Positions 35,165 to 47,764 are shown, numbered from the stretch's first letter. The stretch: DNA of 64,000 nt from Symbiodinium microadriaticum (GCA_001939145.1 LSRX01000681.1:271692-335691), one strand, 5' to 3'. Translations and numbers: made by a program. The notes: generated by a model from the sequence alone, not told the origin.

Positions 35165-35918
35165 GAGTAGTGGCGAACATGCTCAGGTTGCGTTTTATCG
35201 TTGTCACCCAACCTCGGAAGCCTGCGGCAAGCGCTCCTCCCGAGCGGAATCTACTTTTTCATAGGAGGTCTCTCAAGAAGGACTCGGCGGCGGTCCTCCA
35301 AGGAAGAGGATGCCTTCGGTTCCTCTGGCAACTTGAGCGTCTTGACCATGCTATGGACCTGCGGGGGACGCGCGAAAGGGCCGCCCGTGTGGCCTGGCTC
35401 GGAGCGAGCTCCCGGCCTGCTTTGTTTCCTTCTCTGGCACCCAGTGCAGGTCATGTTCGATGGAAAATCTGGCAAACAGGCTCGCATGGTGCATTTCTCT
35501 GGCACCGGGTAGATACGTAGGAAGACACATGTTGGCAGCGCTAGTAGCAGGACCGCTGGACCATCCGCTAACCGCACTGAAACTCCTTATTTCGCGAGTC
35601 TACCCTGCTCAGGTCCGAAGCCTAGTGCACCTGAAGCTGGAGTCCCGAAGCAAAACTTTGGCATATGCACATCGATCCCGAACCGCTGGAATCCTAAAAA
35701 TCTAGAAGCACTGAGACCACGAAGTGAGCCTGAGAGGATGATTCAATTCGATCCCGCTGGGCTGAATTTAGTTCTGCTCGAGGTCTCTGCCTTTTCCTCT
35801 CTTTGGCCGAAACTCAAAACTGACTTCTGGCGTGCCGCAGGGTTGGCCGTCTCCGGCAACAACAGAGTTCAAGTTGAAGGCACCAACATGCTCCAAGGCA
35901 ATACATGCAGCGAGTCGC

Positions 35919-37699
35919 CCCAGCGTGGCTGCTATGCGTCTGAGCATATCCAGGTGGTCTTTCCCGGGGAAGAGCACCTCCGGCTTAGCGGCGTGAATTC
36001 AAAACCCGGGAGAGCATCAAAGCAGAGCGGCCGCTTGCCTCACGGGCCATGAGTTCAAAGTGAATGCAGCCTACGGACCACAGATCCACAGCCTGGCAGT
36101 CGGGCAGGGGCTCTTCCTTGAGGCTCGCTGTCCTTGCACCCTTGCTGAGCTGTTCAGCGAAAGCCGCCTCGAAGTATCCTGAAGGCAACAACCTTGGACG
36201 ACTCGCTGCAAGGCATTCTAGGACGATCGAGGGGGTCGTTTCGATGCCATGACTGAGGATCGAAGCATCAGCTCTGGTGCCCTGTACCAGCGAGTTACGA
36301 CATAATCCGTGAGCTCTTCCTGCAGATCGACGGCTCTCTTCCCTCAGCGCCGAGGTGAAGCGACGCCCACCTCTGAGTTCGAACGCCCTCGAGCAAGCCC
36401 GAAGTCTGCTATTCTGAGAGCGCAGTCCTGCCATGTTGACCCCAATCCAGACGGACATCCGACTCCTCTACTCTCTTCTGGCCCTCTTCTCTTGAAGTCC
36501 AGAGGCTCCTTGTTCACAAGGATGTTACTCGGCTTCAAGTCGCGATGCGCAACTCCGGCGGAATGCAGGTACTCCAGAGAGGCTCTAGTCCGTTTGCACA
36601 CAAGCGCTCTTTGAGATTCAGCGGATGCGACCTAGTATGTAATGTTGACATGACGGCTCTCCTTCAGCCCGCGCAGAATCTGGCAAACGAAAGCCTCACG
36701 GCTCAGCACCTCTCTGCCGGCAAGAAAGCTGACATCACGGGCCTGCGTATGCGATTCCGACAACTTCATCTTGGAGTAGATTACCTAGGTTGGCAAAGCT
36801 AAGGGAGGATGTCGCAGAAGCGGTGGACCGGACATCAGAATGTGCCCGAACTAGCGAAACCTGTGCAGTTCATTCATCGACGACCAGCTCGTGTGCCTGT
36901 GCCAGCCCGCCGGTTCAGCCTACCAGACTCTGCCAGTAAGTTTGTGTCCCCACATGCACTTTCAACAGCAAGTATGGACCGCCCCTCAAAGCAGGTCAAT
37001 GCTACTCAAAACACCGTCTATGTCTTGGTCCCTTGCACGATGTAGATCGAGGTGCAGGTACGGCCTTCAATCAATCTACCGTCAGTAGAGGCTGCCGCGA
37101 TGCTATTGTGTCTCAGTGCCGGACATGACTATGTAGACATCGTCGAAGTCAGGATTCGGCACGGGCAATAGATCCGTCAACTGGCAAGAACTGCAAACCT
37201 ACAGCTCATCCTTGCACCCCCACACTCAGAATCGCTCCGGCTAGTTCACATTGCAAGCGGATCCTTCAAGAGGTTCTCGTGGCGCAGGGCAGCAAGCAGC
37301 CGAATCCTGGATCAGCAAAACAAGGTGAGTCAAAAGCCTCTGAAGATTGTTCCTGCGCTTCTCAGCCGGCGGCTCGCGCAGTATCCTTTTGCCGCAGAGG
37401 GGGTCCTTCGTTGACCACAGGGGATTTCCGTGCATCTGCAAAGCTGGCAGCGCCCACATGCACAAGCTTTCTGAAGTCTGAAGGGTCCTTCGTGAAGTTT
37501 CGGATCCATTTCACTGCAACCTCCACGAGATTCGGTCACCGGACGTCGTCAGACACCACACTCTACGGCCTGTGACCCGTTGGTGGTATCCTCGCAGAGG
37601 TACACCTGTGCGCGAGACTGTTGCGCTCCAAGTGCTCTTGGCGGTAAAGCTGCATCCACCTCACCGTACGCTCCGCTGCCGAGTCTCTGGACTGCCACC
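35919..37699 (-). CDS. MAP kinase with TDY activation motif (14 exons read, ends missing)
   Basis: Exons, all phase-consistent: 37699-37660, 37605-37570, 37520-37468, 37385-37374, 37306-37264, 37180-37125, 37064-37031, 36709-36666, 36584-36509, 36427-36371, 36319-36267, 36192-36168, 36092-36039, 35983-35919. Joined, they give the Gly loop [24 protein letters not shown] (beta-3 Lys), [18 protein letters not shown] (helix C Glu), [63 protein letters not shown] and [19 protein letters not shown]. Every catalytic element of a CMGC kinase is present, and TDY before [10 protein letters not shown] marks the MAPK dual-phosphorylation loop. Donors are GT at 3 introns, GC at 7 and GA at 4. Exons of 12 and 25 nt occur. 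The DLHR-to-QILRGL link is a few residues shorter than usual, so another micro-exon may hide in the 321-nt intron 37030-36710. N-terminus and C-terminal lobe end are not resolved. Confidence 0.88.
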
Positions 37700-38223
37700 C
37701 TGAAAGCAAGGCCATGAAGCTGCAGGGCATTCTGCAGGGCACTGCACGGTGTGAAAAGACTCGCAGACTCTCGACGCGACTCAGCTCTCAGGGTGCGGCA
37801 GATGGGAAGGCACCTCGAAGCCACTGCCGTGAGGCTCCTGCAAAAGCCGCAAGAGATCCCCACGTCTCACATGGCGACCCGTGCGCGGCAGCCTCGGAGA
37901 TCTCGGAACTGGCCCTGTCCCAAATTCAAGACCACAGCTTTTCGTCTACTCCTGAGACCGAGGATTGGGCACATCCCCCGCCATCACCTTCAGGGCATCA
38001 AAAAGGGACACCCTGAAGTCGAAGGCTAAGGCCCAGGCCCAGCCTCCGCCTTCTTAGTCTTGTCCCGCTTGAACCGGCCCGGCCGCGCGCCGGAGGCCGG
38101 AGGAAGCCCGCGCTCTGCGCTCTCTTCAACCCCGACTCGAGCACGGCCCCACGGAAGGCGATCCAAGGCTTCAAGTCACAAGAATCCACGTTGAAGGAAA
38201 AGTGACGAGCTTGGGCATCTGTG

Positions 38224-38255
38224 ATCATGTGTGTGCGTGTGTGTGTGTGTGTGTC
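38224..38255 (+). repeat. (GT)n microsatellite
   Basis: Short GT run. The surrounding 37.75-38.65 kb shows no supported gene. Confidence 0.8.
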
Positions 38256-38688
38256 ATGTTTGGAGCAGCTTGTGGGGGTTCAAGCGTCCGGGTGCAAGTG
38301 CCTCCAGCTTCTGCACTGACGGTGGGTTGACGCTGATGGGCACCCGCTCGCCCTGCGTCTGAATGGGATGCACCCAAAGTTTTGCTTGGCACATCATGCA
38401 AAATGCCTCTATCACCACGTGGGATGCGCGGCGTAGAGCCTGTGAACAGCCATGCCAAGTGGCCTTTCCTTATGCCGATCGTAAACATCCGCCAACAATG
38501 CAGGAATGCCTCAGCCACAGGTGTGCCCACGGCCACCTTCTCTTCGTTCGCCTCGTAGAGAGCAACCTAGGTAAGGAAGCTTTGCTTGCATCTCTCACCC
38601 GACCACTTCGAGCAGGCGCCAATAAGCATCGCACAGACACAGAGCTTGCTGGCTGTGTACCAGACGTGCCAGCCTGACAATGCTCACT

Positions 38689-39217
38689 TCAGAGGATAAG
38701 ACAAGCCAATCGGTCGTCTAAACTAAGGGTTAAGAAGGTGTGAGAAGGCGTTGAGGCTACGGCCTCTGTCGCCGAGGCTGCCTGCTGTGTCTTCTTTTGC
38801 TTCTGATTGCTCTCCTGGCGGCTTAGACGCCGTGCAAAGAAGTTATCAGTGGCTTTGTGCATGCAGGCCTTCTTGGCCTTCTTCTTGTCCTGTGGACTTG
38901 TACTTGAACACAATCGGCCGATCGGCCGGCTCAGGTGCACTGCTGAGCTGAGGAACATCTAAGTCCGGTGCAGGGCCACCAAGAAGACGATTTGCTTGCT
39001 TGCTACAGCCTGGGCAGTGAACCGTCTGCTGGAACAGCACGAAATCTTCACGGACCGAAGCAGTGGAGTCGGTGGCAGCTACTGAGGATTGCTGAGATGA
39101 CCCAACAAAAAGACAGCATGGCAGCCAACTACCAAACAGCTTGACTGACCGACAAGCACGAAGGCAGTCAGCAGTCCCGGCGTCGAGAGATGGACGAAGG
39201 CTCAACCATTGCTGCAA
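38689..39217 (-). CDS. Possible exons, Lys-rich unknown protein
   Basis: One frame reads CSKQANRLLGGPAPDLDVPQ and ends near IVFKYKSTGQ; the adjacent frame downstream is Lys/Gln-rich (KKAKKACMHKATDNFF, ARRLSRQESNQKQKK). They probably join through an intron or overlap by frameshift. No family identified. From 39220 to 39900 I see no gene. Confidence 0.3.
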
Positions 39218-39939
39218 ATTGTTACATCATGTTTGTTTTAACTCGCTGGACCTGGCCATGGCTGTGACGATGGCTGGAGATCTGGGGCACATGCTCAAGG
39301 CCAACCGCTGCAGAAAGCGCTCTACAGGCTCCTGCATGCGTGTAAGCAGTGGCCCTCTGAGTCATGGAAGGAGATGAATGCATTCGACAGCGGAAGTGTG
39401 GAGCAGCTCAATGCTCGACCTCGCGAGAGCGCAGCAAGTTCAGCTCAGCACCTCGCCACAGCACCTGGATCTGATGATCTGACGTGGCCGAATCTGAATC
39501 GAACTAGGGCAGTGGGAGACCATCTGACAGTCTGACAGGTGTCTTCAGAACTGCGGTGTCCAACTTAACCGACGATGTCGGCGGATTGCTTTGATGAAGG
39601 CTTGCTGCAGCATGCAGGCGGTACTTGCAGCAGCGGATGGGTAGCGATGCTATGGCTTAACAAACCGTGAAACAACGTGATACAGTAGGCCATTGGCACT
39701 CCCACTCCATCCAATTTACCATGATTTACCATGCTCGAATATGCTCAATAGGAACACACTGCACATAAACACAAAAGCACTATGGGGTACATCACGGTGC
39801 GGAACGATCAAGTCCACCTTAGCGACATGCATGTCTTGCACGAGATCTAGCTTCCTGCCTGCACGGAAACGTTTGGCTCGTTGTCTAACAGCCGAACAGT
39901 GGCCTGGCCATGCCGGATAAGGTTGGACCCGAATCACAG

Positions 39940-40126
39940 CCTCTGTGCAAAGACTTGAAACGACGAGAGCAGATTCCAGTGCCTGTTTAGCAGAGAAAGC
40001 ACGGCAGACAGCAGGGTGTCGTACGATTTGCTGCAGATCTGGAGCGAGGAGGAAGGCCTCCATGAGAGCTCTTGGCAAGCAGCGTCTCAGCCTTGGCCTG
40101 GGACAGCTCCCAAAAAATAACTCCAA
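39940..40126 (-). CDS. Probable exon, unknown
   Basis: The frame reads LPRALMEAFLLAPDLQQIVR and then HPAVCRAFSAKQALESAL, a helical, protein-like segment. It lies just downstream of the 3' end of tandem copy 1, on the same strand. I did not find a counterpart at copy 2. Confidence 0.4.
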
Positions 40127-40329
40127 AAGAGCAAGTCACCAAGCTCTGGAAGCTGAGGTCGAAGCCGTGGCAGCTGAGCCCTCCCGTCCACCCAAGGTCG
40201 CAGAGGCTCAGCGAAAGAAACTACTAGTAGGACTCTGACTGCTGCGGGGGTCCGGTGAGCTGGTGCGTTGCTTACGGGTGCCTGTGTGGTCTCAATGCTA
40301 GAAGAGTTGGGCTCAAGCTTTGCGAAGCT

Positions 40330-40860
40330 TGCAGCGGCGCGCGAAGCATGTCAGCTGGCATGGGCGTCCGAATCTGCAGGGACACGATCATCGCGCCAAC
40401 GATGATGTCTTTCTTGTGATACAAGGCCACCGTAGCACGAGTTCACACAGTTCGGCGAACTTGCAAACATGCCTAGGTGGGGGTGGGCAACGGTTGCATG
40501 ACTTTGGGGCTGAGATTGTGCTCGCTCTACTGACCCCGGAACAAGCCCCAGGTGAAACACCGCAGAGACTCCGTAGAGCACAAGGCGGTAAAGCACCACC
40601 TTGATGCACTGCACATGGAAGAGTTTCTAGGGTCTGGGATGACTATTGGTTTTCCACAGATCGCTGGTGGATGCTTGTGCGGTTGCGTGCAGCCGTTCTT
40701 TGAAGAACTGATCTCAGGCAGCCGCCATGCCTCGCATCTCGAGAGCGAACAGCCAGCAAAGTATGATTAGCGTCATGTCAGAGGACCATAGGAAGTCAGG
40801 AAATGCTAAGGGTGGCTACACTTCGCGCACAGCAGCTGGAGGTAGCTGCCACGAGTCCTG
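40330..40860 (-). CDS. 3' exons of tandem copy 1
   Basis: Two short stretches are conserved with 46760-47255. Near 40840-40800 copy 1 reads LQLLCAKCSHP where copy 2 reads RQLPCTKCDHP, so a C-x2-C pair is kept. Near 40465-40405 both encode VCKFAELCELVL; a synonymous TGT/TGC change supports this frame, and the alternative frame has a stop in copy 1. They follow the last mapped exon of copy 1 in the order expected of a C-terminal, possibly metal-binding, part. Confidence 0.45.
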
Positions 40861-41220
40861 GTGGCCCAGTTTCCACCCCGTGCCAAGATCATGAAAATCA
40901 CAATGACAAAACCTTCTGAAGGCCAGCATGCTACATGTGTTTCCGTCTGCAATGCATCCGAGTCCTGACAGGAGCCACACGGCTGTTGAGCTGCAGAGAT
41001 GGTACAGATACAGTACGTGCGCATGAGCACATCAACCTCAAACGTCGTTCATATGCAAAGCTTCCTCGATCCTGTCACCGCATGAGTCTCGGTGCCAGGC
41101 TTAAGGCACGTCGAGTGCCTGATCTGCACGCACCTGCCAGCTACGTCCGGCCATCAAGTCAAGAGTCAACGCGTTCTATGATAACTCGCGAGCTCTTGCG
41201 TGTCTGCCCTTGCAGCCCGC

Positions 41221-44200
41221 CTTCTCTATAACCTTCTGCACCGAGTCCTTCGAGTGAATGGCCCGGAACTTGGGGTGCTGCTCAAGCACAGCCTCCGCCG
41301 AACCAAAGCACTCTCACGCTCTCGGGTTTGAAACTCCACCCCGGCCTCTGCCATGCCCTTCACCTCAGGGTCAACAGCTGGCCGGTCCTGCGGCGGTTGA
41401 GTCGGACCAAAGTCTGGTCTTGTGGTCTCCAAGCTTCACGGCGTGTCCACCGTGTGCTCACGATTGTTTCGTGTGATGTTGTCTTCATTCTCGTATTGTC
41501 TCGTTTCTGCACGGTTCACTCCGAGACTCCACGCAGCACCATGCCAGCACCATGCCGAGATTCTCAGACGTGCTGAACGCAGACGAAGCGAAAACAACGA
41601 CAAAGCGATCGAAGGCCTCGATTCTGGGTTTTGCACCTGATGCGAGAGGGAGGCACCGTTGGTGAACACTGGCAGATCAACACTCCATCACCTCCCCAGG
41701 ACCCGCAGATAGATAGACTCTATAGACACCAAAGCTCAACAGTGCCTGATTCAGAAACAGGCCATTTGCCGGGGCAAGATTACAGAACAGCGCCAGGGTG
41801 AGCAACCAAGTTTCCGGTACGCTGAACACGGACATTCAGATAGACAGAGGACCATGATTCCTGTCTGCAGCAGAGATGCTGTAAATACAATGCCGGATAG
41901 CTCCAGCACAATACGACACAACCATCAATCTGCGCACGAGCCCTGCAACCAACGTTTAGCCCAACGAATCAGGAGGTGTGGACTAAACCGCAATAAAGAA
42001 GTTACTGCCAGAAGAAAAATCCTGAGCAAAATTCAGCACCCAAGAGATCAGAGAAGCGAGCCCGCTTCCAACACCGGTACACACAACTTCTCAACACTCG
42101 TCTTTTGCACGACTGGGTCGGCCCACGTGGTCGGAGAGTACAATGAGCAAACGACTGCACCGATTGTGCAGCATTGGTGGTGCCTAGGAGTCGCGCAAGA
42201 CATTGCAACTTCGGTGCCTCCCCAGCAGCAGTGGAGCTGTCCTCAGACGCAACAAAGGCATGTTGGCTCCCCATTTGCATTCACGTGTACGTCTGGGGGA
42301 GCTGCCCACTCCTTTTGGCCATTCTCCTGGACTTCTTTTCTCCTGCCACTTCAGAGCCAGAAAACTCAAAAACAACAACATACGACAGCAGATTCATGTG
42401 GCCTTGACCTGCGGCTGGAGGCCACGCTGTACTCGCTGCGGTGATCCCCCAAGAGGCTCTGCCCATCAACGCCGTCCTTCAAGCCAGAATCGTAAAGCGA
42501 CGGACTCCGTCCACTCGTGTGCAGCAAGCGGACGTGATGGTTTGCAGAGAGAGAGAGAGAGAGAGACTGCCAATCCCAAGTAGCAGACCGCCTCCGCCTT
42601 GGAGCTTCCTGCCGCTGTGCTTTCCTGAAAACGGGCTCAGTTGACTCCATGATGTCGACCGCATTCGGCTCCAGTCATTCTCTCATTGCTCTGAAGGGGT
42701 AGTCAGGGGTCTCAGAAGAATGGCAGTGCTCCAGCTTTCACAAGCAATCGGCCAAGAGGGCACTTCAACCCATGCTCTGCAGCCTGCCGAAAAAGCGGCG
42801 CACCTCGTACTCTTCGGCGAAGCTTGCGAGGAGCTCATCTTTAAACCTTCAAGAGGAAGGTAGGGACCCGACTAAACTTCACGTCGGGCCGGGGAGGCCG
42901 TAACTGCCGTCGGAAGACGCTTCTTGTTCTTTCATCAACTTTCCTGCACGATCTTTGAGTGCCTTGGCGAGACAGGAAACAAGAGTCGGCTGCGCAACCA
43001 TGCCACGGTCGCTGGCAGATGTAACGTTGGTGCAGGGGCACAAGTTTACCATGTTCCTTTGGCCCACTGAAATCTGTGTTCTCGGACCCACACAACGGCT
43101 TAGAGGAGTGCTTTGAACATACACTCAAGTGTCCCCTTGTCGGCCCGCACCTACGGTTCTCCCTGTTCGGCACCTCGCGCTGCAAGTTGCGCTGGGCTTA
43201 CATAGTTGCAGAGTGTGGCAGCAAGGGCACGGCACGAGCACGAACGGAGCACCTTCACTTTGGCAGAAGGGCATGGGAAACCAAGGCTCGGGCACCCAGA
43301 GCCTGTCGAAACTCCAGATCTGCAACCTTAGAGCCCAGTCTGCCCAGCTATTAGGCTACAGCAAACCGTGCATGAATGGTCTTCTTTCATGCATTTTCGC
43401 ATTCGTGCCGCCGCATCCGCTTCTTCGGGATGTGACGCTCCCGGACCCGACTTTCAGATGGTGGCAACAAGGAAACCTTCGCCATACGACGATCAGGGGC
43501 GCCCACGTATTCGTCGAAGTCTAAACCCTCTGCGAAGTTAATGAGGTCGTCGGCCTCCTCTTCCTCGAACTTGTCCTTTTCCTGGTTCATTGGTGCACTG
43601 TCAGAGCATGTCAAATCTGCACAACTGCACACCTACCCCCAAAAAGTGCCTGGGCAGTCATCGCCCAAAGCGGCTTTGCACTCTGCGCCTCGCGAAGATC
43701 TCCAGGGAGGACATGGAGACCGCCGGCCCCAGACAAGTGTGGGCCTTCGCAGATACCTTGCCCTCAACAGCTGCTGCCGCGGCCCGCGCAATCTCGGAGA
43801 GTGCTGGCCTGAGAGGGCTCAGACGGTTGCAGCTCCGTACCAGGCTGGGCTGGGCCCAGCTGCAACTAAGCTCCATGCTGTGCAGACTGCGCAGCTGCCT
43901 TGGCCTGTACACAGGACATGATCCAACAAAATCTATCGTGAGGGGCTCTGGAGGACGAGCGACTTCTCTGTTTCATAGAGAACAAACACCTCGCAGGTGT
44001 CGGCTCTTTTTCTTGCCTGCCTCTGCAGCCTTCGCCGCTTTCTCAGCTTTCGCCGTCGCTTCCTCCTCTCGCCGTCACCCGTCGCACTCCGCTCAAGCAA
44101 CACTAACGAGACCGAAACGATACTGTTCCTCAACGCAGAGAAGAAAGTCGAAACCGTCCTCCCTTCGCTTGTCTATTCGCTCTTGCATCATTCCACGCAC

Positions 44201-44975
44201 CGCTTCTCTGTGCCTTGCTGGGCCAGAATGGGATTCAAGCGTGATTGCCGGGCAGGCGGGGCACTTGTCAAAAGCAGTTTTGAGCTTTATCCTCTTGGCG
44301 GCTTCATCCTGCTCTTCTTGCTCGGCCTGCAGGACTTGCGAATGTAATAAGCAGCACGGCCCACGGCATCTCGTCCAGCAAACAGCGTGAAAAACGGCAG
44401 CCATGGCCTGGTTGCGGTCTTCCCTCATTTGCTCTTGCAACTCCCGGAGCCATCGCCTCAGAGGAAGATTGGCGTGACAAACCTCTGCAAGGCATGCTGC
44501 AAAGAAACCGAGTCAAGCTGCACGTGTCTGCGAAGAGCGGCGCTGGGGCCCCTCTTCTTCACCGTCGGCTCGTAGTTCCTTTCGCATCGTGCTCAGCGTA
44601 TTCCATATCTCGGCTTTAATTGGTTGGCCACGCAGGGGCTTCTGGTTCATGCAAGCAACAAGCAGCCCAACATTCTGAGAAGAGCACCTCAACGGCCTGA
44701 GGCCCACCTCCGAGTTTGAGGCGACCGCTGACCTAAACAGGGCAGAGATTTTCATGAGCCGCTTGAAGAAGCTTTCAGCCTGTGCCCCGCCTAAAAGGCA
44801 TGGGGTCTTCGGCCACAGCCTTGACTTCATCGCTTGGGCGATTGCCTTGCAGCCGCGCCGCAGACCTCCCTTTTGTCGCATCTCGCCCAGGGTGCACTGA
44901 GAGGGCCGCATAACATCACTCCCTTAAAGTTGCCGAGGCCGGATGGCGGTGGCGGGGCATCGAAGGGAGCGGCAC
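41221..44975 (-). CDS. Tandem gene copy 1: charged helical protein, at least 12 exons
   Basis: Matched exons: 44975-44910 (PPPPSGLGNFKGVML), 44732-44697, one ending 44550, 44496-44408 (LRRWLRELQEQMRED), 44326-44265 (EQDEAAKRIKLKTAFD), 43597-43507 (EEADDLINFAEGLDFDEY), 43326-43303 (24 nt: VADLEFRQ), 42962-42919 (ALKDRAGKLMKEQEA), 42846-42804 (FKDELLASFAEEYE), 42476-42409 (DGVDGQSLLGDHRSEYS) and about 41310-41221 (AVLEQHPKFRAIHSKDSV). A second copy at 47765-53823 has the same exon lengths and phases. The acidic FDDLINFxEGLDFDxY motif followed by charged helices resembles a pattern I associate with ciliary proteins; this is a weak guess. Exon 41310-41221 does not meet the phase of its predecessor, so this copy may be damaged there. 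Confidence 0.7.
42543..42568 (+). repeat. (GA)n microsatellite
   Basis: A short GA run inside an intron of tandem copy 1, between its exons at 42804 and 42476. Confidence 0.85.
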
Positions 44976-45424
44976 CTGTGCTTGCTTGACACTTACTCCA
45001 ACACCCAGCAGCAAGACACACATCCAGCCTTGGCCCTCCATGGCTGCACGGCCTGCAGGCACGATGAATCGAGTGACCCCAGAAGTCAGTAACAACGTCG
45101 GCTGCAGAACATGTCACAGGAAAATGGACATGCACAGGCGAAAACAGTCAGCACAGGCAGGCAGAGGCCAGCCTTGAACGCCAGGCCGTCTGAATTCGTA
45201 AAGGCGGGCAGATTACTGCATGGAGCCGACCGCATCAATCGAACTGAGATTCGACAGTGTAGCATCATGTAGCATCTCTGAACTGCCCTCAACACGAGCC
45301 TGTATCCCGTCTAATGGCAAACGCGACTGCTGCCACTCCTCGTACCCTGAATCTGCAGGTCCCTCGAGAAGCCGAACCCCAAAGTCTCTATAAACAGGAG
45401 ATCCCACCATCCTTGAATTCAGGA

Positions 45425-45475
45425 GTTTTAGGGCTATGGCTGTCGAGAAACGAAGGGCTTAGGGTTTTAGGGTTT
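45425..45475 (+). repeat. Degenerate telomere-like units
   Basis: TTTTAGGG, GCTTAGGG and TTTTAGGGTTTA within 50 bases, between the two tandem gene copies. The rest of 45.0-46.7 kb shows no supported gene. Confidence 0.55.
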
Positions 45476-46759
45476 ATGTGACTGGAATTGTACTAAAAAA
45501 GCAGGACCATGGTTTGCGTGGTTGCCCTTTTGACTTAGTAGGTCTTTTGACTTAGTAAGTCTAGCCTAGCCAGTATCCCATACAAGCACTGTGTAACCCC
45601 TCACTCACCAAGCTACTGAGTCAAAGAGCATCCAAGCATTGTTCGGACTTGACAGGTTGTATAGCTTGTACGGCTTCAAGCTTGGGAAACGAAGGGCGAG
45701 GCAACAGTTGTAGTTGCCAACGTCCGAGCCTGCAAAACATGCGGGAAACCCTTGTTTGCTCCCGGCACAGGCAGGCCGCAGAAGCTTCCGATGACGGCTG
45801 GCTCGGACACCTGGATCGCGCTGCACCGACAAGAAACTCAAAGGATTCTGTCTAGCATGAGTCGCCTCACATTAAGTTTGCTTGTCGAGCTGACAACGGC
45901 TGGTTTTGAAGAAGCGCCAACTGCTTCACAGCCCAAGACATACCAAGGCCAAAATGAAAGAGAACTCGACTCTGGCTCCCTTTCGGCCGACCCTCCAACT
46001 GGGCCTCGGGATCGAGCGCGCAAGTTGGGGGGTCGAAGAGGGAGTCAGACGATAAGCCGAAGAGATTGCCGTCACAAAACCAATCCCTGAGGCTAGGGTA
46101 CTGGGGGTTTTGACTGTTTATCCCAAATCCTGCATCACTCGCGTGGAGATGGTCCCGCCCATGACAGGGTCAAAACATGAGATGCCCAAGATGTCGAAAC
46201 TGCTTCGGATTCTCACCCGTTTGGAGCTTCTGCAGCAATCGGGCACCGCCTGCTGCTGCAATCAGGACGTGCACGGCGGGAAACCTCCACGCAAAGCAGC
46301 TTGCATCAGACCATGCTCCGTGCGGTGACGAATGGTGACGACATAATGCACAAGTCTTGCGCAGTTCTGGTAGGTGCACAACCAGGGCTTGCCAACTTGG
46401 AATCTCCATCTTCCCTAAGCCTCGCGCAGGCCTCTATTCCTGCCTGACTTCACGTTCTACCATGGACCGGACGGCTGGACTGAGGCGGTCCTGCACAAGC
46501 GCAGCCTGCCGCACAGCAGGCCCTGCTCAGCCGCAGTGCAGGCATTCAGGCCAAGGCCCCGATCAGGCCCCTACACGAATGCCTGCGTGTAATCCTATAG
46601 GCTAGGAATCTCGCGGTTTGGGACGGTATGGCTGTCGCACTGGACTTTGTCTAGTCATGTCACAAGAGGCGACGGTTTAGTCAGACGCGAGACTTAAGCG
46701 AGTGGCAGCGGGGAGCAAAGCTAGTGCATTTGTGTGGGGAGTTGCACTGGCACCAGGTC

Positions 46760-47255
46760 ACTTCGCCTTATCTTTTTGTGATACAAGGCCACCAAAGCAC
46801 GAGTTCGCACAGTTCGGCGAACTTGCAAACGTACTGTGGTGGGGGGCTCTCCTTGAACGGGTTTGGAGTTGAGATTGTGCTTCTGGCTTACTCCAACGGT
46901 TCCTGCTTGCCACGGATCAAACCCCACGTGAAACTGCCGCGAGCTCTGCAGAGCACAAAGCGGCAATTGAGGCACCACCTTCATGCATTGCAACGAGGCC
47001 AACACACTCATGATTTCAGCTTATGATCATCGACGACCGTTCTTATTGCCATCAACAGGCGATCATGAACTGGCAGGTGCTTGGGCGATTGTATGCGCGT
47101 GCAGCCGTTCTTTGAAAGAACTGCTCTCCGCAGCCGCCATGCCTCACATCTTGACAGCAAAGGCCGCACTGCAGGACACGACGGACATGAAAAACCACAC
47201 CGCTGAGGGTGGTCACACTTCGTGCACGGCAGCTGGCGGTTGCCATGACTCCTAG
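46760..47255 (-). CDS. 3' exons of tandem copy 2
   Basis: Counterpart of 40330-40860. The LPCTKCDHP segment lies near 47250-47215 and VCKFAELCELVLWWPC near 46835-46780. Between them a segment ending in a poly-Cys/Ala-like frame (SFKERLHAHT direction unclear) is also similar at nucleotide level to copy 1. The splice joins to the last mapped exon (47864-47765) are not determined. Confidence 0.4.
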
Positions 47256-47764
47256 CGGCGAGCTTCAGTCCTAATGTAGAGGTGGTCATAAGCAATTGTA
47301 AGCCCCGAGTCCTGCCGGAACTCATATGGCAGGTGAGCGGTACAAATAAGGAAGCATTGATGGATCAACCTACAAGCCAGATCAGGCAAAAGAGTCCCAT
47401 GACTGAAGATCAGCAAGCATTTGAGAGCTTCGCCGGCTTGTGCAGCCGATTTTGAGTGTCTGATGAAGCGGTGATGACAGGAACCGGGCACGGGCCTCAG
47501 ATTGACGAGCTCTGAACCCCCTCATCTGACGGACAGCTGCACCGAGGGCTCCAGCCCTCTAACCGCATATGGTCTGCCTGAGCAATAGATCAGTCACGCA
47601 ACATTTTGGCCACACCACGTGCTGCTTCGAACTCTTCCGTGGTATGCACGTAGGTGCCCAAACTAAAGGCAGGTCGACCACCGGATCAGCACGCACCTGC
47701 TAATGAGACTTGCCAAAAAAATACCGCATCTCTGTGCAATCGAAACCATCTATTCGGCCCCCGC

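Noticed and set aside
43590..44390. 266-codon plus-strand frame
   Set aside because: It is antisense to conserved exons of tandem copy 1, where the two copies preserve the minus-strand frame.
44513..44911. Minus frame containing ELRADGEEEG as continuous coding across 44550
   Set aside because: In copy 2 the same frame meets a TAG just after this point, while both copies have a usable donor there, so the following 53 nt are better read as intron.
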